64,000 nucleotides of DNA from CF-162 sp040882565 (GTDB lineage: Bacteria > Chloroflexota > Dehalococcoidia > SM23-28-2 > RBG-16-64-32). Every line of letters starts with the position of its first letter. Position 1 is the first letter of the stretch. The DNA is taken from contig JBBEAZ010000044.1 in NCBI GenBank assembly GCA_040882565.1, forward strand, positions 124,001-188,000, written 5' to 3'. Shown here in pieces: positions 34,445 through 42,358 of the stretch. The translations under genes and the position numbers were made by a program. The notes beneath the pieces are model-generated. The model was given only the letters and a program-made list of their open reading frames with translations, did no database searches and had not been told where the DNA came from.

Positions 34445-35269
34445 TCAATTCGGCACGCCGGAGGCAAACATCAAGCCCCGTCCGACGACCTCCCCGGCCA
34501 GCACCAACGCCATCGCGATATAAAGAAGCCCCGTCGCCGATTGCATCGCCCGGGCGCCGGTCGAGTCGTAGGCCATCCAGACGAGCAGGCCCGGGAAGAC
34601 GATGCCACCGCCGATGCGCAGGTAGAAGAAGGGGTTCGCGAGAATGTCGGTATCAACGCTCGTGTGGACGGGGTCGTGTGGGAGCGCAACCGCAGGGATC
34701 AGGAGGACGAGTTGCAAGGCAATCACGACCAGCAGCAACCCGGTCAGCTCGCGCAACGGCTGCTCGGGCAGACGAGGCGTGACCAGGTACCAGTGCCCCA
34801 GGACCATGCCCTGCGACACGGCGCCAACCACCAGCGCTCCCACCACAAGACTGGCGAAGACTAGAGGGACGCCCCACGCCGGCTCCGAGATCACCTGCGC
34901 CAGGAACGCGATGGCGGCGACGCCGGCCATCGACGCAGCGCCACCCAGCCCGAGCGCCGGCAGCCGGTGATTGCTCACCGTAGCGCCCGTGTGAAGCGCG
35001 GCGAAGCCAAATACCGCGGCGAGCGCCCAACGCACCTCCGACATATACGATCCGTCGAGTGGATACCCATCGACGTCCCTGCCGACCGAGACTTCGGCCG
35101 CGACCCATAGCGTGATCCCGGCCATGACCACAGTCGTGAGCGCCCCAAACTTGACGAACGACGCGGCGGATTGGCCCCGGACTTGCGAGAAGTACAGCGC
35201 CCAGAGGCCGCCGATCGTGAACTCGACGAGCAGGATCAAGAGGGCGTAAGGCAGCGATTCGGGGCTCAT
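34445..35269 (-). CDS. Polytopic membrane protein, unknown function
   Basis: A 274-residue, almost wholly hydrophobic protein with about eight transmembrane segments (for example LPYALLILLVEFTIGGLWAL, TGLLLVVIALQLVLLIPAVA). Charged and histidine residues sit in loops, including GMVLGHWYLVTPRLPEQPLR. I do not recognise a family. It is 46 bp upstream of the peroxiredoxin and may share its transcript. Confidence 0.7.
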   Translation of the reverse strand: MSPESLPYALLILLVEFTIGGLWALYFSQVRGQSAASFVKFGALTTVVMAGITLWVAAEVSVGRDVDGYPLDGSYMSEVRWALAAVFGFAALHTGATVSNHRLPALGLGGAASMAGVAAIAFLAQVISEPAWGVPLVFASLVVGALVVGAVSQGMVLGHWYLVTPRLPEQPLRELTGLLLVVIALQLVLLIPAVALPHDPVHTSVDTDILANPFFYLRIGGGIVFPGLLVWMAYDSTGARAMQSATGLLYIAMALVLAGEVVGRGLMFASGVPN

Positions 35270-35347
35270 CGGGTCAGCTAGATGTTAGGGCGGCATGGGT
35301 CTGAGCGGCAACAACGCTCACCCCTGAATCGGCGCCGGAGGCGGGCG

Positions 35348-35353
35348 TACAAT
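35348..35353 (+). promoter_or_regulatory. -10 box of a leaderless DinB-like gene
   Basis: TACAAT ends 6 nt before the GTG at 35360, the same spacing as at 21339. The ATG at 35354 abuts the box and would not be on the transcript. Confidence 0.45.
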
Positions 35354-35359
35354 ATGCGC

Positions 35360-35890
35360 GTGCAACTCGAGGAACGAGACTCGGCGGGATGGGCGATGAA
35401 GGCCCTGCGGGAGGCGGGCGGCAGTCTCTTCTCTGAGTTCACTGCCCTTGATGAGGCGACGCTGCGCCACCGCCCCGCCGAAGACGAACTCTGCCTCAAG
35501 GAGATCGGTGCGCACCTGCGTGATGCTGAGGAGCTGGCGCTGTTGCAGATCACCTCCGCCATCGAGGAACCAAAGAAGCCGCTGCCGGTCTGGGATATCG
35601 ATGTCCTCCCGTTCGAGCGCGACTACCGGTCAGCGAACCTGCGGCGCGTCCTGTCCGAGCTACGCGGCCTGCGACAGGAGACGACATCGACCCTCTGGAT
35701 GCTGAGAGATCACGACTGGCGACGCCGGGTAAAGCACCCATACCGAGGCGAGATAACGATCGAGACGATCGCGCGGGACCTGGCGCAGCACGACCTGGAG
35801 CACCTGTGGCAGGTACGGCGCCTGAAGTTCGACCTACTGCCGGAGGCACGCCGGGACGACTCGGACCACCGCTGGAACGACGACTTTTAG
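35360..35890 (+). CDS. DinB-like four-helix protein
   Basis: A 176-residue DinB-superfamily protein: first helix DSAGWAMKALREAGGSLFSE, KEIGAHLRDAEELAL with one candidate His, and ARDLAQHDLEHLWQVRRLKFD with two more. It is distinct from the DinB protein at 23111. GTG at 35360 is chosen from the -10 position. Its 3' end overlaps the convergent flavin reductase by 4 nt. Confidence 0.8.
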   Translation: MQLEERDSAGWAMKALREAGGSLFSEFTALDEATLRHRPAEDELCLKEIGAHLRDAEELALLQITSAIEEPKKPLPVWDIDVLPFERDYRSANLRRVLSELRGLRQETTSTLWMLRDHDWRRRVKHPYRGEITIETIARDLAQHDLEHLWQVRRLKFDLLPEARRDDSDHRWNDDF

Positions 35891-36414
35891 CCGCTGTAAG
35901 TCCAGCCCGTGTAGGTGGAGGTCAGCGCCTCAGCTTCCCGCACCATGGCGCCACCCAGGACCTGACCGACCGCGAGGTAGTGGTCGCCAATCGGCAAGAA
36001 CTCCTCGGCCTGGCACTCGAACCAGCCCATCGCCGCCTCTAGCACCGGGCAACCGTTCTCCGTGACGGCGTACGGCACTCCGTCCAGCTTGTAGTGCACG
36101 CCGCGAGCTTCGGGGCTCTCGCGCCCCTTCACCTTCTCACCGCTGAACGGCTGGGCGAAGACCCGCGCCAGGTCCATACTCGCCTCGTCCTGCGCCAGCA
36201 GGTTCACCGTGAAGAACATACGGGCCCGGATGTTGGCGAGCGTGTGCGAGTCCTCCTCGAACGCGACCGCCACGAGGCGCGGCTCGAACGAGACCTGCAT
36301 CACCCAGTCGGCCATCATGCCGTTGACCCTGCCCAGCCCTTCTTCCTGCGATCCGATTATGTAAAGACCGTACGGCATCTCGTGCATCACCCGTTCGATC
36401 TCGTCCTTGAACAC
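35887..36414 (-). CDS. Flavin reductase-like FMN-binding protein
   Basis: A 175-residue split-barrel flavoprotein: MPYGLYIIGSQEEGLGRVNG, MADWVMQVSFEPRLVAVAFE, SHTLANIRARMFFTVNLLA and the late GDHYLAVGQVL are the standard flavin-reductase-domain segments. It probably reduces or stores FMN. GTG start overlaps the HEPN gene stop by one base; third gene of the DUF255-HEPN-flavin operon. Confidence 0.88.
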   Translation of the reverse strand: MFKDEIERVMHEMPYGLYIIGSQEEGLGRVNGMMADWVMQVSFEPRLVAVAFEEDSHTLANIRARMFFTVNLLAQDEASMDLARVFAQPFSGEKVKGRESPEARGVHYKLDGVPYAVTENGCPVLEAAMGWFECQAEEFLPIGDHYLAVGQVLGGAMVREAEALTSTYTGWTYSG

Positions 36415-37097
36415 TACGACGCCTTGCTCCGCACTTCAGCGAGCACCACGATCCACACGTCATGATCGCTCAGGATGTCCATCGCGCGGTTGCCGATCGC
36501 CTTTCGCACGGCTTTACGCTCACGCTCCGAATCCACATAGGTATGCACGCGATAGTCAGTTGGTCCCAGGCGGATCACGTGAAACTCCGCCTCCGGCACT
36601 GCCCGGCGGATCAAGTTCTGCAGTTCGTTCACGTACAGCTCCGCTTCAGCGAGGCGTTCCTGGCTTCGGGCAAACTCGGACTCATAGGTTGCGGACGCTT
36701 CGCGGAAAGTATGCAGTTTCGTCATTCGTTCCACCTCAGAAACAATGCGTGTCGCCATCTTCTTCGCGTTGCGCGCGGCGCTTCTGGAAACATCAGCCGG
36801 CTCGTAGTCCCCGATGATCCTCGTGGCGAACAAGTCATCGATCACACCCGGCAGATCGCCCTCCAGCAGCTTCCGGCGCTTCACCAGTTTACCGGAGAAC
36901 TGGCTGAGCACGAAGCGGTGCTGCCAGTTGCCTGATTCCGGCCGGATGCCGCAGTGGATCAACGCCGCCACCGCCGCCTGGAACGCCGCGTAGTACGCGC
37001 GGTTCGCCACTGAGTTGTATCGTCCGGCCACAACATCCGCCTCCGCAGAGGCGAGGCTCTCGCGCGCCTTCGCCAGGTAACGTTCGGCTTCAGTCAC
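36414..37097 (-). CDS. HEPN-domain protein with an extra C-terminal domain
   Basis: A 227-residue protein. Residues 1-125 form a HEPN-type bundle (AERYLAKARESLASAEADVV, SVANRAYYAAFQAAVAALIH) with the NRAYYA motif of that superfamily. Residues about 150-227 (NELQNLIRRAVPEAEFHVIR, YRVHTYVDSERERKAVRKAI, MDILSDHDVWIVVLAEV) form a second alpha/beta domain I do not recognise. No nucleotidyltransferase motif is present beside it, unlike usual HEPN-MNT pairs. It overlaps its upstream neighbour by 8 nt. Confidence 0.7.
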   Translation of the reverse strand: MTEAERYLAKARESLASAEADVVAGRYNSVANRAYYAAFQAAVAALIHCGIRPESGNWQHRFVLSQFSGKLVKRRKLLEGDLPGVIDDLFATRIIGDYEPADVSRSAARNAKKMATRIVSEVERMTKLHTFREASATYESEFARSQERLAEAELYVNELQNLIRRAVPEAEFHVIRLGPTDYRVHTYVDSERERKAVRKAIGNRAMDILSDHDVWIVVLAEVRSKAS

Positions 37098-38892
37098 CCG
37101 GAAGCTCGATAATGCGCGGCCCGGCGACCATCCCTCGCACGACGTCGGCGAGGCGATCAGGCTCAGTAATCGGCGCAGAACACATCGTCCCGGCGCAGAC
37201 GTAAGCGGCCGGCGACGGTTCCCCCGGAATGCCCAACGCTGCCAGACGTTTGACGTCGCGTATCGGATCGATGATCTGGATCACGCGCGCCGGAACGTCA
37301 AGTGAAAGCGCCTCTCGCCGCAAGACCTCGATCAGGCCGGAGCCAACGATGTTCACCTCGACCGGTGGGTTGAGGAAGACGTCGACCTGCTTGCCGTACG
37401 CGGCGGCAAAATGCCCCATGTGCGGATACGTGCCAGTGAACGCTGCAAGCGTCGACTGGATGAGCTCGTGCCAGCGATCTTCGCGGGTCATGTGATGCAA
37501 CCGCGTCATTACCTCGGCGACGCAAGCATTGTCCTGCAGCGACTTCTGCCGGTCCTTGAGACGCCCCGTCGCCTCCCCCTCGTTCCAGACGTCAAAGAAA
37601 CCACCGCTCTCCGCATCAGCGAAACGTTCAGCCATGAGTTCCGCGAGGGCAATCGCGTCGTCAAGGTGCCGCGAATCGCCGGTGACTTCGTGCGCATCGA
37701 GCAGAGCTCGCGCCGTGTGCGCCTGGTCCGTCAGCAGGCCAGAGACCTGTGGCTCGGATGCGCCGTGGGGCCGGTAACGAAGCATCACACCGTCCCGCCG
37801 CATCTCGTCCAGCAGGAAACGCAGCGCGGTCAACGCCTCGTCTCGCAAATCCGGCTGGTCGAGCGTCCACGACGCCTCGAGGAACGCCGAGATCATCATA
37901 GCGTTCCAGCTCGTGTAGCAGGTGCGGTCGATGTACGGCTCCTCGCGCCCCTCGCGATCCGCTTTCGGGAGCTTGTAGAACTCCTCATCGGCGTCCTGCG
38001 AGCCGTAGAAATACCCGTGCCCCTTGTCACGCAGCTTCCAGCGCACGTAGCTCACGATGCCCTTCGCCACCTCTGCGTGCTCCGGCTTTAGCGTGGTGCG
38101 GAACAACGCGAGGAAGTTTCGCAGCAGCCCGGCGTTGTCCTCCAGCATCTTCTCGTAGTGCGGCTCCGACCAATCCCGGCGCGTCGCGTAGCGGAAGAAC
38201 CCACCCCACTCGTGATCGTAGACCTCACCCGCGGCCATGTACTCTAGCGTTTTACGCGCCATGTGCAGCACGTCCGGGTCACGCGTCTTGCGGTGCGCGT
38301 ACAACAGCAGATCGAGCGCATCCGTGTGCGGAAACTTGGGCGCCTCGCCGAAGCCGCCGTACACCGGGTCGTACTGCCCGCTGATGCTCGAAACGATCGT
38401 CTCGAAGATCTCCGGCGACAGCTCGGCACGGACACCAGTCTGCGCCTCGGCTCGCTTCTCCCGCAGCTCCACGGCCTTCTCGGTGACCTCGTTGCGATTG
38501 TTGACGAAGTACACGTAGACCTTGGGCAACACTTCCTTCATCTGATCCGGCGGGATGTACGTGCCGCCGGCCAGGATCTCGCCTTCTGGCGTCAGGAACG
38601 CCGTCGTCGGCCAGCCGCCCATGTTGTAGCGGGCGTTGATGTCCGGCCGCTGGTCGTTGTCGACACGCACCGGCACGAAGTGCTCGTTGATGTAGCTGAT
38701 GACGCCCTCGTCCGAGTACGACGTCTCGTCCATGACATGGCACCAATGGCACCAGACAGCCGAGAGCGCCAGCAACAGCGGCTTGTTGGCGTCCTGCGCC
38801 TCCCTGAACGCCTCGTCGCTCCACTCCCGCCAATTGATCTCGCCCGCGCGATTAGGGCGCGGCGAAAAGTGGAACTTCGTCTCGGTGGTCAT
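37090..38892 (-). CDS. Thioredoxin-domain DUF255 protein (YyaL/SPATA20 family)
   Basis: A 600-residue protein: N-terminal thioredoxin-like domain with ALSAVWCHWCHVMDETSY (CxxC near residue 48) and the family GGWPTTAFLTPEGEILAGGT, followed by a long alpha/alpha-barrel like that of glycoside hydrolases/epimerases (GGFGEAPKFPHTDALDLLLY, YTSWNAMMISAFLEASW). The reaction is unknown for the family. ATG at 38892 has AGGAGG upstream, so the longer frame is not used. First gene of a three-gene operon. Confidence 0.92.
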   Translation of the reverse strand: MTTETKFHFSPRPNRAGEINWREWSDEAFREAQDANKPLLLALSAVWCHWCHVMDETSYSDEGVISYINEHFVPVRVDNDQRPDINARYNMGGWPTTAFLTPEGEILAGGTYIPPDQMKEVLPKVYVYFVNNRNEVTEKAVELREKRAEAQTGVRAELSPEIFETIVSSISGQYDPVYGGFGEAPKFPHTDALDLLLYAHRKTRDPDVLHMARKTLEYMAAGEVYDHEWGGFFRYATRRDWSEPHYEKMLEDNAGLLRNFLALFRTTLKPEHAEVAKGIVSYVRWKLRDKGHGYFYGSQDADEEFYKLPKADREGREEPYIDRTCYTSWNAMMISAFLEASWTLDQPDLRDEALTALRFLLDEMRRDGVMLRYRPHGASEPQVSGLLTDQAHTARALLDAHEVTGDSRHLDDAIALAELMAERFADAESGGFFDVWNEGEATGRLKDRQKSLQDNACVAEVMTRLHHMTREDRWHELIQSTLAAFTGTYPHMGHFAAAYGKQVDVFLNPPVEVNIVGSGLIEVLRREALSLDVPARVIQIIDPIRDVKRLAALGIPGEPSPAAYVCAGTMCSAPITEPDRLADVVRGMVAGPRIIELPGD

Positions 38893-38958
38893 GAGCGGCC
38901 TCCTGGCGTTAGAGCGGACTATTCCAGCATACAACCGCGGGCAGCCGAACGACGAACG

Positions 38959-39876
38959 CTACTTCAAGCCGGCGACAAGCTCGGCGACGATGTCGTAGCG
39001 CCCGAACGACGGTACCAGGTAAGCCCCTGCCGCCTTCTCCCGACAGATCGCCAGCAGGTCGCGCGCCATCGCCTGGCCCTCCTTGGGCCCATTGAGGTCG
39101 CCCGCGCGACTCATCCGCTCGCGCACCCACTCCGGCAGGTTCATCCCCGGCACCTCGTTGTGCAGAAACTCGGCGTGGCGGTTGTTGTGCAGCGGCAGCA
39201 CGCCGATCATGATCGGCCGGTCGAACTTCGTCGCCTTTTCCAGGAAGCGCTCCAACACCTTCTCATCGAACACGTTCTGCGTCACGAAGAAGTGACAGCC
39301 CGCCTCGACCTTGCGCCGCATCAGCCGCAACTCCGTCTCCAGAGGGTCGGCGTTCAGATTGGCCGAAGCGCCGATGAAGAAGTCCGCCTTCCCCGCGATC
39401 GACTTCCCCGCGAAGTCCACCCCGTCGTTGGCCAGCTTCAAGAAGCGGATCAGCCCCACCGCGCTGACGTCCCACACACCCACAATGTCCGTATACCCAC
39501 CCAGCGATGGCGGGTCCCCCCGCAGACAAAGGATGTTGCGGATGCCGAGCGCGTGCGCCCCGACCATGTCCGAGTGAATCGCCAGCGCGTTCCGGTCCCG
39601 CGTCGTGTAGTGCATCACGATGTCGACGCCCAGCTCCTGCTTGAGCAGCACCGACATCGCCAGCGGCGACATCCGCACCTTAGCTGTCGGACTATCGCCC
39701 ACGTTGATCGCGTCAATCCCCGCGTCCCGCAAGAGCCGCGCGCCCTCGACTGCCTTCCCGGGCTTCAGCCCGTGCGGCGGGTCGACCTCCACCGTCATTA
39801 CGAACCGGCCGCTCTCAACCTTCTCGCGGAACGGCGACGTGGTAGCAGGCGCAGCGGCGGGTGAAGTGTCCGGCAT
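38959..39876 (-). CDS. Methylenetetrahydrofolate reductase-like protein
   Basis: A 305-residue TIM-barrel flavoprotein of the MetF family: FVMTVEVDPPHG, ARLLRDAGIDAINVGDSP, MHYTTRDRNALAIHSDM, GIRNILCLRGDPPSLGGY, GCHFFVTQNVFD. These correspond to the folate and FAD contacts of MetF, which reduces methylene- to methyl-tetrahydrofolate. No zinc-finger or MetV partner is adjacent. Substrate specificity is likely but not proven. Confidence 0.88.
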   Translation of the reverse strand: MPDTSPAAAPATTSPFREKVESGRFVMTVEVDPPHGLKPGKAVEGARLLRDAGIDAINVGDSPTAKVRMSPLAMSVLLKQELGVDIVMHYTTRDRNALAIHSDMVGAHALGIRNILCLRGDPPSLGGYTDIVGVWDVSAVGLIRFLKLANDGVDFAGKSIAGKADFFIGASANLNADPLETELRLMRRKVEAGCHFFVTQNVFDEKVLERFLEKATKFDRPIMIGVLPLHNNRHAEFLHNEVPGMNLPEWVRERMSRAGDLNGPKEGQAMARDLLAICREKAAGAYLVPSFGRYDIVAELVAGLK

Positions 39877-39982
39877 ATCGCGACTTACTTTACGGGAGCG
39901 CGGGAATTCTGGGCAACCTTGGCCGCGCTAGAAGCGGCCAGAGCAGCGCGTGCATTGCTGAAGTGACGCCGACAATCCTATC

Positions 39983-40010
39983 TTGACTAAATTAGCTTAT
40001 CGCGTAACAA
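39983..40010 (+). promoter_or_regulatory. Candidate promoter of a short structured transcript
   Basis: TTGACT at 39983-39988, 16 bp, TAACAA at 40005-40010, in an AT-richer stretch of an intergenic region of 340 bp (39877-40216). Transcription would start near 40017 and run into the terminator at 40175. Confidence 0.35.
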
Positions 40011-40016
40011 TAAGTA

Positions 40017-40207
40017 CGGTTCTGCCAACTGGGGCTTTACTAGGCGGCGGAATACTCGGGTGTCCGGAGCGGGGCGAATCGATTTGACCTTTTTGCTCGG
40101 GCTAATTGTGTGGCCCCGTCAAAGCTCCCAGCACCTGCTAGAGCAAAGCGCGCGATATATTGCGTAGTGTGAAAGAGGGGTCATGAATTGACCCCTCCTT
40201 TCTTTTT
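40017..40207 (+). ncRNA. Candidate structured small RNA or attenuated leader
   Basis: About 190 nt between a promoter-like pair and a strong terminator, with no ORF. It contains complementary pieces CGGGGC (40070) with GCCCCG (40113) and TTTGAC (40083) with GTCAAA (40118), whose crossed order would allow alternative or pseudoknotted folds. It matches no RNA family known to me. It sits directly before a gene with a putative RNA-binding OST-HTH domain. Existence as RNA is inference. Confidence 0.3.
40175..40207 (+). terminator. Intrinsic terminator upstream of the OST-HTH gene
   Basis: GAGGGGTCA-TGAAT-TGACCCCTC followed by CTTTCTTTTTG: a 9-bp stem, 5-nt loop and a T-rich tail, a textbook factor-independent terminator on the plus strand. 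It ends only 19 nt before the next start codon. Confidence 0.85.
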
Positions 40208-40217
40208 GCCATATTCT
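40188..40217 (+). promoter_or_regulatory. Promoter overlapping the terminator arm
   Basis: TTGACC at 40188-40193 lies in the 3' arm of the terminator, and after 18 bp comes TATTCT at 40212-40217. The ATG at 40226 is 8 nt beyond the -10 box, so the OST-HTH gene message would be leaderless. Confidence 0.45.
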
Positions 40218-40225
40218 TGTGCCCC

Positions 40226-41035
40226 ATGAATTGGAAAACACTTGTCCAAGACGCGCTCACTAATCTAGGGGGGCGTGAATTTTGCGTACCTGGCGCTAAG
40301 CTTCATTCAGCCGTTTCTAAGGAAGCAGGCGGAGACGGCCGCGAGTTCACCAAGCACCTCGAACAAGAGGGTGTGACGTTTGGCCAATTCTTGGACGGCC
40401 TCGAAGGAATCATTGTTCATCGCCGGCGCGGCACCGACATGCTGGTGGGCTTCGTGGGCGCCTCTCTACCGCCACTTGCCGTGTCGCGGTCTTTCACCAC
40501 CCGTCGTGATTACCCCAGCATACGCCCCGACGTGTACGAAGCGTTCACTAGAATCGCCCCGGATCCGTACAAGTACTCAACCCGATTCGACAAATTCACT
40601 AGTGAACCATTGGACGCCGATGACACCATCGACGGCCCCTTGGTTACGCTGGACGTTTTGATTGATCAACGAAGACGATTCGTGCAGACAATAGACAACC
40701 AGGAACAGAAACCGGCGTTGGAGAAGTCGCTCGAATGGTCCGCCAGCCCACTTGGTAGCTTCAACCGTGCATTGGCGCAATTTGCCCTGACCGGTAGATG
40801 GGGAGAGTTCAAGTACAAGGACCTCTGCGACACGATAGTCAAGTGGGCTGAGGGTAGCGGCGTCAGACCATCACCAGACTGGTTCTCTCAACGATCTGAC
40901 GCCACCGACACCGGCACACCCCAGCAGATACTCGCGGAAATCGCTGGTTACCTGACCGACGAGGAGATCCGCGGTCTCAGTCTCCCCTTTAGGGTCGTTG
41001 AGGAAGTGTACCGAGCTTCTACTCGGAGGCGTTAA
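40226..41035 (+). CDS. OST-HTH/LOTUS-like protein of a two-gene island
   Basis: The 269-residue product begins with about 75 residues that match the OST-HTH/LOTUS pattern: helix MNWKTLVQDALTNLGG, FCVPGAKLHSAVSKEAGG, EGVTFGQFLDGLEGIIVHRR, GTDMLVGFVG. Such domains bind RNA. The middle is unassigned. Residues about 160-220 (LEKSLEWSASPLGSFNRALA, WGEFKYKDLCDTIVKWAEG) recall the UPF0158 fold, a weak match. The gene is visibly more A/T-rich than its neighbours, suggesting transfer. It abuts the next gene with no gap (TAA-ATG). ATG 40226 is chosen from the promoter and because TTG 40217 lies in the -10 box. Function unknown; an RNA-related or defence role is inference. Confidence 0.6.
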   Translation: MNWKTLVQDALTNLGGREFCVPGAKLHSAVSKEAGGDGREFTKHLEQEGVTFGQFLDGLEGIIVHRRRGTDMLVGFVGASLPPLAVSRSFTTRRDYPSIRPDVYEAFTRIAPDPYKYSTRFDKFTSEPLDADDTIDGPLVTLDVLIDQRRRFVQTIDNQEQKPALEKSLEWSASPLGSFNRALAQFALTGRWGEFKYKDLCDTIVKWAEGSGVRPSPDWFSQRSDATDTGTPQQILAEIAGYLTDEEIRGLSLPFRVVEEVYRASTRRR

Positions 41036-41794
41036 ATGCCTCTAGTCGTCTTAGCGGGAGTATCACAAGCCGTCGTCACTCGCCACAAGAGATACGAGAT
41101 CAGCACTCCCGGCTGGACTCTGGTGCGATGTGATTCAAGAACAACAAAATCAGACCTAAGAACCTGCTGGAAGGACGTTGTCCGATATACAGAGGACAGC
41201 GGCGCTGAGGGCGCTCACATTCTGGCATTTCACCACCGAGACGACGAACGAGATCTCTTCGAAGACGATATCTATTCAAGGCATCGCCTTGTCTGGGTAG
41301 ATCGCATGTCACTCGGCTTCTACGGAAGCAATGCATTCGATCAGTTCATTCAGCGCACCTTACAATTCGAATCGGTTTGGCGAGCTGGTATTCGGCCAAC
41401 GATCGACTCGCCATTGATGCTTCCGGAGACTTGCTTTCACGCTCATTCGATCGTCAAGGAGGTTTGGGTTCGCGCTCACAGACTCGGAATCGACAACGAT
41501 GACATCAATGCGGTGAACCTCCTCATCAAGCGGTTCCGGCAAGACCACCACGACCGGGGTTGCTGGATAGACGGCCGCTCCCATAGATTCACACCAGCCG
41601 AGGCGAAACACGGACTACACGTTGACGCGAGCCGGCGCCACAAGTTCACCTACGAGATACCCAAGGGCTTCCATTTCGACGTTCGCGCAAGCAACGGCCG
41701 AGAATTTACGATCAGAGACCACACGGGAGCATCGTGGCAGTTTCGCCGCTATACGAACGTTGATTCGCACGGCCACATGCGGGGTGGGGAGTGA
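41036..41794 (+). CDS. Unrecognised protein paired with the OST-HTH protein
   Basis: A 252-residue soluble protein with no signal peptide or membrane segment. It is rich in His, Arg and Asp, with stretches such as HILAFHHRDDERDLFEDDIY, CFHAHSIVKEVWVRAHRLGI, LIKRFRQDHHDRGCWIDGRS and a terminal beta-rich part (KFTYEIPKGFHFDVRASNG). I recognise no family. The clustered His and Asp could bind metal, but no nuclease motif can be claimed. It starts immediately after the OST-HTH stop, so the two are certainly co-transcribed and probably a functional pair. Its 3' end is 3 nt from the convergent EVE gene. Confidence 0.55.
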   Translation: MPLVVLAGVSQAVVTRHKRYEISTPGWTLVRCDSRTTKSDLRTCWKDVVRYTEDSGAEGAHILAFHHRDDERDLFEDDIYSRHRLVWVDRMSLGFYGSNAFDQFIQRTLQFESVWRAGIRPTIDSPLMLPETCFHAHSIVKEVWVRAHRLGIDNDDINAVNLLIKRFRQDHHDRGCWIDGRSHRFTPAEAKHGLHVDASRRHKFTYEIPKGFHFDVRASNGREFTIRDHTGASWQFRRYTNVDSHGHMRGGE

Positions 41795-41797
41795 GTT

Positions 41798-42250
41798 CTA
41801 CGCCTTCGCATTCGCCACAGCGCGCATCAACCCCTCGATCAGCCGATAGTCGCCCTCCGGCACCTCGTGCAGCGCGCCCTGGAACGCCAGCCGCCAGTGC
41901 TCCGCCGGCCACTTCTTCGGGTACTCGAGCATCGGCCCAATCTCGCGTACATCGAGGTACTTCGCCGACGTAAGAATCGTGACAGGCTTGACCTTCACCC
42001 GCCACGGATAGTCTTCCTTCGGCTTCTTGTCGCTGCGAAACACCTTCTCGTGGTCCTCGTAATACTCGGACGTCACCTCAGCAATCCCGCCGAACTTCAT
42101 GATCTTCGTAAGGTAAAAGATCAGGCGGTCTCCAGGCCTCATGCGAGACACTTCGCTCCGCCGCGTGCTCTTGAAACCGAACATGTCGAAGCCGCGCGCA
42201 TCGGCAACCCGCATGTTCTGCTCAGAGCCAACGACGATCCAGTAAGCCAT
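41798..42250 (-). CDS. EVE-domain (PUA-like) protein
   Basis: A 150-residue single-domain EVE protein: YWIVVGSEQNMRVADARGFD, MRPGDRLIFYLTKIMKFGGI, ITSEYYED-like region, and PWRVKVKPVTILTSAKYLDV with the late LEYPKKWPAEHWRLAFQGAL. EVE domains belong to the PUA/YTH group, bind modified bases and often occur near restriction or other nucleic-acid systems. It converges on the unknown two-gene island. Confidence 0.9.
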   Translation of the reverse strand: MAYWIVVGSEQNMRVADARGFDMFGFKSTRRSEVSRMRPGDRLIFYLTKIMKFGGIAEVTSEYYEDHEKVFRSDKKPKEDYPWRVKVKPVTILTSAKYLDVREIGPMLEYPKKWPAEHWRLAFQGALHEVPEGDYRLIEGLMRAVANAKA

Positions 42251-42307
42251 CGAAATCCTCCGCGGGCGATTATACCGAGCGCCGGTCTGCGGTGGTGGGC
42301 AAAGAAA

Positions 42308-42331
42308 AGCCCGGAGCCGTAGCTCCGGGCT
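42308..42331. terminator. Bidirectional intrinsic terminator
   Basis: AGCCCGGAGC-CGTA-GCTCCGGGCT, a perfect 10-bp stem with tetraloop, is flanked by GTTTTTCC on the plus strand and TTTTCTTT on the minus strand. It lies after the stop of the A-type Fe-S carrier gene and before the EVE gene. Confidence 0.88.
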
Positions 42332-42358
42332 GTTTTTCCTGTTCCTGTTTGCCGGGGC

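Noticed and set aside
38263..39864. 533-codon ORF opposite the DUF255 and MetF-like genes
   Set aside because: Antisense shadow spanning two genes and the gap between them.
39877..40216. Attachment site or tRNA fragment at the left edge of the unknown island
   Set aside because: No tRNA-like cloverleaf, integrase or convincing flanking direct repeat was found; only an 8-bp ATGAATTG repeat at 40183 and 40226.
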